Of a stretch of DNA of 64,000 bases, positions 36,616 to 47,424 are shown piece by piece; within the stretch, counting starts at the first letter, position 1; each line of letters opens with the position of its first letter. The notes under the pieces were generated by a model that was given only the letters and a program-made list of their open reading frames with translations, was not told where the DNA came from and did no database searches. Origin of the DNA: Nymphaea colorata. Its lineage: Eukaryota > Streptophyta > Magnoliopsida > Nymphaeales > Nymphaeaceae. The stretch covers positions 2,554,001 to 2,618,000 of the forward strand of contig NC_045150.1 of assembly GCF_008831285.2 (NCBI RefSeq), read 5' to 3'. The position numbers and the translations under genes were made by a program.

Positions 36616-36799
36616 TTAGGAGAGGAGCCAGAAAATTTGGTTAAGGGGTACTACTTATAAAATTTTAAGGGGCACACCAAATGTATAAATGAAAAAGCAA
36701 AATTACCCAGAATTATCAATATAAAAAATAAACATTGTTTTTTAGGTCTGTGTGGGCAAGTGCCCACACCTTCCTCTGGCCCAGATTCCGCTATTGCTT
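36616..36799. mobile_element. hAT-like MITE, CAGGGGCAGAGCC family, copy 2
   Basis: The left end TTAGGAGAGGAGCCAG and the following AAAATTTGGTTAAGGGGTA match copy 5 at 46786. The right end GGCCCAGATTCCGCTATTG is a degenerate inverse. The flanks show no convincing target duplication, so it is an old copy. Confidence 0.6.
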
Positions 36800-36831
36800 A
36801 GAAAAGGATGGTGAACAATGGACCTTGTCTG

Positions 36832-37145
36832 TAGGGATGTCAATATATCTGATTTGAATTGGATATTCGACCGATCCGATTCGAAAAAATCAGATATGGA
36901 TAAAAATTTAATATCCGATTAAGAAATCGGATCGGATTTGGATTTAATAAATGACATCCGATCGGATTCGGATTCGGATATAAATATAAAAATTGGATTC
37001 GGATCGGATTCAGATTGTAAAATCGGATTTCGGATTCGGATATGACTTTGCTTTATTCGAATTCGAATCCGAATATATGTATATCCGAAAAAACGGATAT
37101 GATTGAAGATGTATCTGATCCGAATCCGATCAGTTGACATCCCTA
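36832..37145. mobile_element. hAT-like MITE with GGATTCGGAT-word arms
   Basis: Perfect 12-bp inverted ends TAGGGATGTCAA / TTGACATCCCTA are flanked by a perfect 8-bp target duplication CTTGTCTG (36824-36831 and 37146-37153). This places it in the hAT-type class. The 314-bp element is filled with reiterations of GGATTCGGAT, ATCGGATCGG and their reverse complements. It encodes nothing; the Ser/Asp-rich open frame on the minus strand is a by-product of the repeats. Confidence 0.9.
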
Positions 37146-37402
37146 CTTGTCTGTCTATTTCAACAGTTAGTGCTCATCTCCAACTAGAGGAGATCACGAG
37201 GGGACTGGTTTAGTTTCCAGTTCATGCTAGAGATAGTCCATGGGATTCGAAGTTCTTTCTCTGTTTTCACTAATTCAAGTTCTTGATTTGCTTTTTTATT
37301 AATTGTTTTGCATATATAATGCAGTAGAGTTGTAGGGGTTCAGGTTCCAGGCCGGTCAACTTGAATGAAGATATTCTGGTCCGGGTGAACGTTAAAGTAG
37401 AC

Positions 37403-37643
37403 GTGGGGGCAGAGCTAGGAATTTTTGTTCGAGGGGCATGTATACAAATTAACTAAATTTTAAAGCATTCAAAAAATTTAGATTTAAATTAATAGTAAAT
37501 TGAATTTTGGGCACAATATACACATAAATAAACAAATGTTAAACTGACAAATTTTGTGAGATGATCCAATATGTGTGAATAAACAAAATTGTGGGACTGT
37601 ATGGGCAACAGTCCACACAAGCCCAAATGTTGCTTTGCCCCTG
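37403..37643. mobile_element. hAT-like MITE, CAGGGGCAGAGCC family, copy 3
   Basis: The left end GTGGGGGCAGAGCTAGG and the right end GCTTTGCCCCTG (reverse complement CAGGGGCAAAGC) are inverted. The interior includes the GAGGGGCATG segment common to the family. No target duplication was recognised. Confidence 0.65.
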
Positions 37644-38136
37644 GGTGGGCGTGCCCGAGTCAAACGTTTTGGAGCCCAGCCAATTTGTGTCATGCATCAA
37701 CGTCATTCAGCGGTAGTAGAACATCACTCTGGAAACATAACACCTATGGGAATCAAATGAGCGTCATGTCATTTTCATGCCATCAACATAATCGTTATGT
37801 TATACTATGCACCTTGGGGCTCAAATTTGGAAGCATTCAAGCTCTACTTCAAAAATGTGGCTTTCAACAATCTGAATTTGCAAAAAAAAAGAAAAAAAGA
37901 TTCACTAATTATAAAAAAATAAAAAAGAATGAAGATAAGGCCGGTTACCTTCCTTCCACACAAATAAACAATGGGAGTATGATCTCATGTGAGTATCACC
38001 AGTGCCGTTCACTTGTTTTGTTGCCCAACCATGGCTGCAGAATATAAAATGCGGGAACTTTTGATTTTTCAGACCTTCCTTTTGCTTATGTACAAGTTTT
38101 TAGTAAGGATTATACTTTTCAAAAAGGTGGCGTAAC

Positions 38137-38290
38137 CAGGGGCAGAGCCAAGGAAGGGTCTGCTTGGGCCGCGGCTCCACTTCAACTTTTTTTATAAAAA
38201 AAAAATTGCAAAAACGATATTTCGGCTCTAGTCAAAATTTAGAAACTTTAATTAGGTCCCTCTAATGAAAAATTTCTAGCTCTGCCTTAG
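38137..38290. mobile_element. hAT-like MITE, CAGGGGCAGAGCC family, copy 4
   Basis: The left end is CAGGGGCAGAGCCAAGG; the right end is CTAGCTCTGCCTTAG (reverse complement CTAAGGCAGAGCTAG). The interior is 154 bp and non-coding. A clear target duplication is not visible. Confidence 0.7.
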
Positions 38291-38637
38291 GAATAATAGA
38301 AGAAATGGAAGCTAATAGGTCTGAATTCCCTAGTGTCAACTCTACATGTGATAAAAAAGGTGTAGAGGAAAGGAAGGTGACACAGATATATAAGTTGAAG
38401 CATGAAGAGATCATCACTTTGAAACATCAAAAACAGTCTCGAATCCTATGAAGATGGATGAAGGGATTTCTTTCTGCTCAGTGAAAGATTCAGTGAAAGA
38501 TTAAGAATTAAATTTGAGCAAAAGATCGAGAATTAAATTTCTGATAACTTGAAAAACAAAAATCGTTAGCTAAAAGCATAAAATAAAATATAGTCATGGA
38601 AGGTAATATTTGACTACTTTAAGAGATACACTTAAGA

Positions 38638-38659
38638 AAAAAAAAAAAAAAAAAAAAAC
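38638..38659 (+). repeat. poly-A tract
   Basis: A run of about 22 A residues with no recognisable retroposon upstream. Confidence 0.85.
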
Positions 38660-38847
38660 AACGCTGGTCTGCTCGTCAACTAGAAACAGTGTTGCGTGCT
38701 GGATGATGTCATCTGAACAATGTTTATTGCCAGAAAATGACTGAAGAAAAAGAATAGTAGTCTCTATATAGAAAACGATGATATGGTACGAATTGGCCAT
38801 CTAACCTTCACCTTTGTAGCTAAAGTTGGTCGGCAAATAAATGCTAA

Positions 38848-38977
38848 AGGACCTGTTTGGATGACACCTGAATTCATGTCGAAAAACTTGTTCAGCATGA
38901 GAACAACATTTGAAAAACCTGTTTAGATTCTGATATCTGGAACTTAACATGATTTACAGACCATCCAAACAGACCAT
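38848..38977. mobile_element. Tourist-like (PIF/Harbinger) MITE
   Basis: Inverted ends AGGACCTGTTTGGATG and CATCCAAACAGACCAT agree at 13 of 16 positions. They are flanked by TAA on both sides (38845-38847 and 38978-38980), the 3-bp target preference of PIF/Harbinger. The element is 130 bp and non-coding. Confidence 0.78.
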
Positions 38978-39286
38978 TAAGTGGGAAAGAGGGTTTGGGT
39001 GGCCGAGTGTTGCCTTTCCCAAGTGAATTGTAGGTCAAAACTCACGGACCACCAGTCGTTGAATTTGGCTGAGTCTGTTAATGAAGTTCAAGCCAAATAG
39101 CTCAGTAGAAATATTGTAAACAATCGGCTCGCATAATGGCTGATGCACGAATGGTTTTAAATGGGTTTTTTATGTTAATATAAATAAAAACAATTTAATA
39201 TTACCTCATTAATATATTTAATTGATTTGATATTATATTAGTCATAAGGCACCATATATATCAGCTCCTTCATTTTAGTGCCCGTT

Positions 39287-39745
39287 AGAAATGTCAATGG
39301 ATCATATTTAAATTGAAAAATATTTTTATCCAGTATGCAGTTTGTCGAATGTTTTAAATGCTCAGATGTGTATATTGTATCTGACTCTGAAAATTAAATT
39401 TGAAATCCGAAACAGATCTAAACCCAACTTTTATATTTACAATGGAATCTGATTTTAAAATTCACAACTGAATCTGAACTGCAATATTATATGCTAAAAC
39501 GCAGGTTCCAAAATATATGGATAGTAGATATAAGATATTTATTTAAAATTAAATTTAATAAATCCAACCGATTATATATTTTGAAATTATATGTCCAACT
39601 GATCAGATGCTCATTCCTTATATCTGAATTTGATCCTATTTTTCAGTCGAATGTTACAAATTTTTCTGTATCTGACTTGCTTGAAGCAATTCAGTTGGGC
39701 ATTGGATTCAGATTCGATCTGAATCCGATTCATTAACATTCTTAT
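39287..39745. mobile_element. old relative of the 36832 MITE
   Basis: The left end AGAAATGTCAATGGAT and right end ATTCATTAACATTCT are degenerate forms of the TAGGGATGTCAA ends. The interior carries diluted GGATTC and GAATCCGA words. No target duplication survives. Confidence 0.6.
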
Positions 39746-40480
39746 TACCAATATAATACACATCAAACACCGCATACGGAATATGGCCAACATTTTCTTA
39801 AAAGGTATCTTCACGCAAATCGTTCAGGTTTAAGAACATCTAAGCGCATTTAGATGACACTCTAAAACGTTGTTTTGAAGACAAAACCAGTGAGTGATCA
39901 AAACTGGGTTTGATACACACCCATGTAGACAACACTGTTTGAAAAATTCAAGCCCAGCTGATCCACACCACTGTTGACAACATTGCTCTTTCCTAAATCT
40001 GGGCGTATGTTCAATCATGATGGATCTTAGATCAAAGGCTAATCTGAAATCCACAATTTATGAGACTCACTGTAGATAGTTTAAACAAATTGTGAATATC
40101 AGCAGTCAGGATTTTATATCCACTAAGGATTCAATTGACATTACATCTTTGGACTCAAGATCCTCAATGATCTCAAATTACCTTAGATTTCAGATCCAAA
40201 GTAAATAAACATAGCCTATGAGTGTAAGGATGTACCTTTTACTAGAAAAGCTGAAACAGTTTATCTGCAAATATATTGCTGGGTTTCTGCCATTCTAATC
40301 AGCAAGGTTCTGCACATCTTAGCACCACCCGATGCTTTCAAGTATATGGCTACAGATAAATGATACAGGAATATTTGATTTGAGAAACGGAGTTTCTTAT
40401 TCTTTTCTTCTCTCCCTTATATGGATGTCAATAAGAATTCCAAATGCAAATCTCCCCGTGGATACACGTAGAGAGGGAAG

Positions 40481-40580
40481 ATAATACACTAATGACACAT
40501 ATATGTCACAGTAAGAAATGTTGTCGTGAGATAATACATTAATGACACATATATGTCACAGTAAGAAATATTGCCGTTTG
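40481..40580. repeat. 50-bp tandem duplication in the ACR3-like 3'UTR
   Basis: ATAATACA(C/T)TAATGACACA begins at 40481 and 40531. Both copies continue TATATGTCACAGTAAGAAAT. The second copy ends within about 10 bp of the stop codon of the minus-strand ACR3-like gene, so it should lie in that gene's 3'UTR. Confidence 0.92.
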
Positions 40581-40588
40581 TTGCACAT

Positions 40589-43500
40589 TCAAGGCAAGAA
40601 TTTCCAAAATAATCTTCCAAAAGAGAAGCTGAATTTAGCCGTCCCCACAGACTGCGAGGGTTTGTCCAAGTCTGGTGCCTTCACATTAAGCAGCATGGTA
40701 TGGCCTATCTCCTTGCGCAGAGACTCAATGGTCTTCATATCCACCGGGTTCCCTGATGCATCCCTCACATAGAACACATTCACAGCTTTGGCACCTACTG
40801 TTGACACCTCCGCACGCATCACAGTGAGCCCGTTTTCGCGTAAGACTCGAGTTACGTCTGATAGCAATCCCACTCTATCCTTGGCACTCAATTCTAGGCT
40901 CACACCCTATGCAAATGACATGAGACAAGGAAGAACTGCCTTTAGTTATAAAAAGGGAACAAGATGTAAAGGGTCTGCATGTATCATGCAGTATGTGAAG
41001 ATTCAAATGTCCTTTGCTTGGGCTGGACCAGTAAGTAGTGAGACAATGCATAAATGTGACTTAGTACAAAGATGGCATACAATTATATTGATCAACCTGG
41101 TAGAAATTCGGTAATTAGTCCCAGACCAGGACTTGCCTTTAGGTGATCAAATGTCGTGTTTTAGGGATCTAAATGAAATTATTGTAATATACAAGGAACA
41201 GTTGGAACTCCAAGCAGAAATCAAGAGACAGGCCAATGGAGAGAAATCAGAGAGACTTCTATGCAACCAAACTTGAAGCAACTCAAATCTAGATCGAAAC
41301 GGAGAATCATACATCTTGCAACAACTTATAATGGCTAAGGGAAAAACAAGGGATTGTTTTTTTCTGCAAACAGTATACGTATATACATACTAATGCAAAA
41401 GCACATTACAAGAGCATGCAATGCACAACCCATGATAATATGAAAATGAATGAGGTCGACTAAGAGCATTATAAAGCATCACATGAAAGTGATGTTATCA
41501 CATTTGACATAATGATACAGATTTTTTTTTTCCTCAATGGCCATGGAACTTGGGGAAAATGGGGGAGATAGAATCCTATTCAAGCAACTGTTCAAAGGAC
41601 AAGTGAATGGGTAACAAAATTCTCATCTCAATATCCAAGAACACCTTATAAACAACTAAAAGGGCAACATAGGAATTCATTAGCATGGAATTTCATGCAC
41701 ATAAGCCCACAAAAATGTTTCAGAGATCTATTACACAAAATAGGAGATGACTCGACATATTATTCAAACTTCAAATGTCCGAGATCATGAATTCAAATGG
41801 CTTTATGTAATGATGTTCAAAGATCAATCAGCTAGTGAAAAGTTCCGCTGATTTTCACCAATCAGGTAATTCAATTGGTGAACAAGGTTTTGTCATTTAC
41901 TCACATCAGATACTCTACGCAGAATAGCAGCCTCGAGACTCCGGATGACATGGTTTTTCTCTGCCTCTGAGTTGAGAGTGCAACCATCCATATGCCTAAT
42001 GTAGTACTCCTGAAAAGTGAAAGCCCAAGTAACTTGCATTAAGTTTCTTGGTTGTCATAAAGAATCTTTTTTTCAGAGAGAATTCTCCTTTGCCCACACT
42101 TGCAGAGATTGGAATCCCTCTCTGAAAAATAATACTGCAGAATTTTCTTCTCAGTTTGATCAAGTAGAGTACATGTTTCATAATAGGAAGAAGTTCACAA
42201 GAAAATTCTTGATTCTTTAAAACAAGTTTTGAAATTCCATCTACCAAACTTGGTCAAGAATCGCTGTGAAGTCCAATTCGTCATCCAAATACCCAATTGC
42301 AAGTCATGGTGCATCTAAGGTGGTCGACTTTGCTGACTTCTGTATCTGGAAGTCTTGGTCCAGCAGAGAGTTCTGGATCAAATAATTCCAGATCCCACAA
42401 CCTGATACAAACCAGACCATAATGTAGGGTATTTTTGCATGGCACAGGAATAGTGCTTTATGCAGCAATGAGCACCAAAGCCTCTTCTGTATTAGCTTAG
42501 TTGTCAAGGTGGCTAGGCGCTGCCTGGTGCCTAGCCTAAAAAGGCATCCAAAAGTTGTTGCAATTTTGCTTATTTATTTTTAATTCTAAAATGTTAGCTT
42601 TATGTTTTATATGTCAAGTTAGCATGTTAGAAAGTTAGGATTAGTCAAATTCAACTTATAAAACTGCAAAATAAAATGTTTAATGCATTGAATTTAAACC
42701 AGATGATAGACTTCTCATGGTAGAACTGAAAATGACCTTTAGACAATATACATGAAACAGAAAATAACCAAAATAATACCTACTTCGAATCTGTGCTCTC
42801 TAAACTGGACCTATGGTAGATGGCAACTGAATATGAACAAATGTGAAAGACTGTAAAAGACGCCCACACAACCCTGACTTAAGTTGTTTAATGCATACAT
42901 TAGCAGAACTCAAATCACACCTACAATCCTAACTCAATCAATTCAGGTGAAAGATAGACCTTGCAAGCAATCTAATTTCTGCACAAATTGTAATTTTCTG
43001 AGATACTTATAGCAAAAATTCTCTGTTTTCAACATAAATTTTGCAACCATTGGGTCAAATCAGAGTCCCTGCAATAAAATTAAGCTAAATTCAAGGGATA
43101 ACATGTCTTGGGAAGCCAAATATCAGAGGCTAAAATCACCCAAACTTCCAAATGGACTAGGCACCAGCACACCTAGTCCTGAGTAGGCACTCCTAGGCGC
43201 TAGCATGGGATATGCACTGATAATTAGCCTATGCCTAGGCGTCGCGTTAACAACTAAGTGTATTAGACTTGTACACCCTTCAGTATGATCACCGAAAGTT
43301 ATCAGGATGCACCGTGTACATCATGAAGGCAGGATAGTGTACAAATGCTTTTATCTAGAAAAGGTATAATTTAGTTGAAGTTTGCATTACCTAATGCCTA
43401 ATTCTAACAGCTGCAGGCATTCAAATACCACCAGTATCCTTTAGGGAACATGATGTCTAGCATGATTACTTATCCCCTATGTCACAGTGGTACGTGGGAA

Positions 43501-46500
43501 GGACCCACGTACCGGTACCTGCACTGCGGTACGTCTTGGTACATTCTTCCTCCTTCTTTCTCATACATAATACTTATGTCACTTTAAATGAACCTATTTT
43601 TTCCTGACGCCTCTTCCTCTTTCTTCCTTACCTTCATACAACATATCTACAACAAAAATGACATCATATATTTATGTTACTTTTTTTGCTGATTTCATTT
43701 GTAATAATTAATTAAAAATATATAACTATTGTCGTACCACCGTACCAAAATTGGCGAAAACGATGTACCCATACCCACTTCCCCATACCAGCACCCGTAC
43801 CCGTACCTATGTGACATAGGTTATCCCATGAAAACCAATACAATGGATTAGAGTCATTAGACTAATCAGAACTTAGAAAAAGCCAATTGAATATGATTCA
43901 AAATACATGGGAGTTGGCCATGTAAACAAAGACAAGAGTAACCGTCCATTCCTGCATCTTAATCACCTAACATGTACTTGATGGACACAACATTCACCTC
44001 TGTGAGGATTGCTTTTCTCTCTCTGCCTCAAACTTTCTTTGATCAAGTTCCTTAAAAAGAAGCAAACCTGAAGGCCCTCTCTCTAGCCCTATCAACAGAC
44101 TCTCCCTTGTAGAATGTAATCTATTAGATTCATGGGTGTGTTATTTATGAGCAAGTTTCACCAATTAGCCACCCACAAAAGCTTCAGCAATTGATAAATT
44201 TGTTAACCAATTAGTGGGTGAAATAATTGAGAGCTAATGCTTAGTCAACTTTATATCCACCTAAATTGTATGTTCGTGTAAACATTGGTCATGTTGGGTC
44301 TTTCTTATATTTTGTTTGATGTGCTTTCCCTGATAAGTTACCAGCATTAACTTTCCTTCAATATCTGTGTCATGGAAACATATTTACAACACTTTAATCC
44401 ATCCCAAGTTCAAAGATATTATTTTCAAATATTTATCTTAAACATATAGTTGGAACTTGGAAGTACTCACTATGCCATCTATGGCACATGAACTCGCCTG
44501 GAAGCGTGCCCACTTGTGTCGACATGGGTGTGGACAATAACCATGTACACTATTGAAAACATTCAGGTTTAGATATGCAAGTGTCTCAATCAGTTTCATT
44601 TGACACAAATTTACAAAGCTATACCTAACTAGCAAACCACGCAGAATATCTTTCGATGTTTCACATCCAAATCCAAAATGTCCCCACCTAGTTAACATTT
44701 AGAGCCATCTACTAAAAATATCAACTACGAACAAATCAGCAAAAACGAAAGCTCTTATACATTAGAACATTCATTGTACCATCTTCTACTTGTTTTACAC
44801 TCCTCAGATTTAAATGAATGATTTTCGGAAAAATAAACAAAATAGAAAATTTTAAAAGAAAACGAATATGAAAAGTCAAAAAGTAAGGTACATGTTTTGT
44901 AAGCTACAGAGATGGAGGAGCAGGACACAGCAATTACCTCTACAACATACAGTAAGCACTCATATAGTGAAAGGGTGAAGCCACTGGGGGGTCTATTTAC
45001 CTGGAGGGCGTAAGGCCCATCGGACACGATGGAAGCGTGGAACACCACGTATTTCATGTCGGTGAGAGTGCACACAGTGTCAAACAACAGCTTGGGGCGG
45101 TCCTTGCACCTTACATTTACCACTGAGTATCCCTTCTCGTCGCATCCCTCCACCGTGATCCTCGGCCGGAAATCACAGCACGGGCCCGCTTTCTCCCCAT
45201 ACCCTCCATCAACCACCAACTCATTGTCCGGGTCGTCGGACATCATCCGATGCAGCCTCCGATCGGTGCGGGTAAGGTCCGTAGAGACGTTTGTGTGGGC
45301 GACGCCGTCCCCGCCACGGAGCACATTGCGGAGGTGTTCCTGGATGTCGGCGAGGCGGGCAGGGTCGTCGAGGCGCCGGGAGCTGGCACTGTCGGTAACG
45401 TAGAAGACGCAGGCAATGCGGGTGTTATGAGACCAGGCTTGTGCAGCCACAACGTTGCAGTTGAGGTCGGCCAGCACCGCGGAGATCTCGGAGAGGAGGC
45501 CCGGCCGGTCGCTGCCCATGAGCTCAATCGCTGTGTACTCTCCCCCGACCGACTGGACGCGCGTCTTAGGAGACCCATTTGCCCCCAGTGCCTGTTAAGG
45601 AATACCACCATCATTTATTTCAAAGGAAAGAAAAAATGAAAGAACGACAAGAATCAGAATTGCACAGGGATTGAACCTCCAATATCATTAAGCAAGAAAT
45701 AACTCCATGAATCATGATACAAACTTCATGGAGTGCACCGGAATGTTCGGTATCTGTCAATGTACCATACTCCTACTCACATACCATCATATACCGTTCT
45801 GTTTTAAACTTCACAAAAAGACTGACTTGATATACAGAACATAAGCTACCATTGATCTTGCTTTATGAACCAGGTAGGGGCAGAGCCTTTTTTTTTCCAT
45901 CAAATGCTGAGCATCTAGTTAACAAATTTTTAATTGGCCATGTGGCAGTGACTTGGGTTTCATGGAGTTGTTTTATATAACTAGACCCAAATTATAAATT
46001 TAAAGTTTTATAAAACTGGCTAGACATAGTCACATAGACCCATTGAGCTCCAACTTGAACCACGTTAGAGAGAACAATTTGGTTGGTACGATTCGCTATG
46101 GAACAACTTTGAACCGGACGTAAACCAGTCTCTCCCCTATCTTTATCATGACTAATAAGTTGCCGGACTTACATGGGCCATGGTGAATAAAATTTTACAG
46201 GGGATCCGAGCTTAAATGCCTAGGTTGATCAACCTCAAATTTTTCGGTTCTGCCAGCTAGATGCATTTTTCTGGTACGTGTTGCGATATCATACTATGAA
46301 AGAAATACGGTGTCAGTTAAGGTCCTCACCTTTTCGATCTGTTCGATCATCTTCGGGTCTGTCACTTTGTTTCCCTGCTGATCCGTGACATGGAAAACTG
46401 CCCAAGGACAAAGCAATACATGCAGTCAGTGACATGCAAAACCGCGCCAAGTAGTTGGTACCCACAAAAGAATCCCAAGCCGTGGCTTGCTTTCCCCTTG

Positions 46501-47392
46501 GTAAGCCACAATTACAGGCTCAAGAATCACAGGTTTGACTTCTTATTCTACGATTGTTGGTCACAAGGTCACACCTGCGATTGAGAGGTAACAGAGAACT
46601 ACGGGCGCAACAAACATGTGGTTGTCTTATGCATCTTACCATAAGAAATCATTAGAACTAAAGGCAAATAAACAGTCATAGGGCAAAGCAAGCAGCAGGA
46701 AAAGTATAGATCAGCCCATGCTGATGTGTGTGTGTGTGTGTGCGGGGGGGGGGGGGGGGGGGGGGTGTGGTGGTGGTGGTTTGACCATTGGCAGAACTAG
46801 AAAGTTTTGGTTAAGGGGTAATAATTAACAAAACTTTGGATCATTTAAGCATATAACAAATAGTTAGAGGCACCACATATAAATACCTAAATGCTTACGG
46901 GCATCTTAGATATACATTTTGGACCCTTTAAATAAATTTTGGACCCTATAGATATGCGAATGTTTGTGGTCAACAGATATGTAAAATTATATGGGACTCT
47001 ATAAGCAACTGTCCTCACATGCCTACATCTGTTTCCACCCTTAGGTTTGACACACTAGCTTGGGCTAATTACTGACGGACGGCCAGTTACTAGCTCAAAT
47101 GACACGGGCATCAAAATCTCTTCTCCCCATAAAAGGTAAATGGTGCGCTAATTGAAGTGCAGCCCGAGCTCCAATGGAGCCCATAACCCTTGGGCTTCCG
47201 GAAGAACTGACCCTTGAGGGCTTCAAAACAGAAAATACTCAACCAGTATTGAGCATCAAATTTTCAGCCTACACAAAAAAGTTTCCTATTTCAATGTCAA
47301 AATACCCAGAACTAACATAATTAATGCAGAACCTACCATCCGCAGTCGATCCAGTAAAGGGTCGAGATGCACAACGAGCCTTTCAACCTCAG

Positions 47393-47424
<32 letters not shown>

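Larger units (their letters stand above)
32446..40480. other. intergenic spacer rich in small elements
   Basis: No coding gene is recognised. 32450-34130 is moderately GC-rich and holds a 41-bp minisatellite and short unsupported open frames. It may contain the promoter of the SKP2-like gene. 34130-36200 is AT-rich with a poly-A run and a 19-bp repeat. 36200-39750 is a cluster of small inverted-repeat elements listed separately. 39750-40480 shows nothing recognisable. Confidence 0.55.

Noticed and set aside
36919-37140. Minus-strand frame with repeated Ser-Glu-Ser-Asp and Ile-Arg
   Set aside because: It is the translation of the GGATTCGGAT words inside the MITE at 36832-37145.
45029-45639. 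Long plus-strand open frames
   Set aside because: They are opposite-strand shadows of the GC-rich exon 5 of the ACR3-like gene, which has clear ACT-domain protein similarity on the minus strand.
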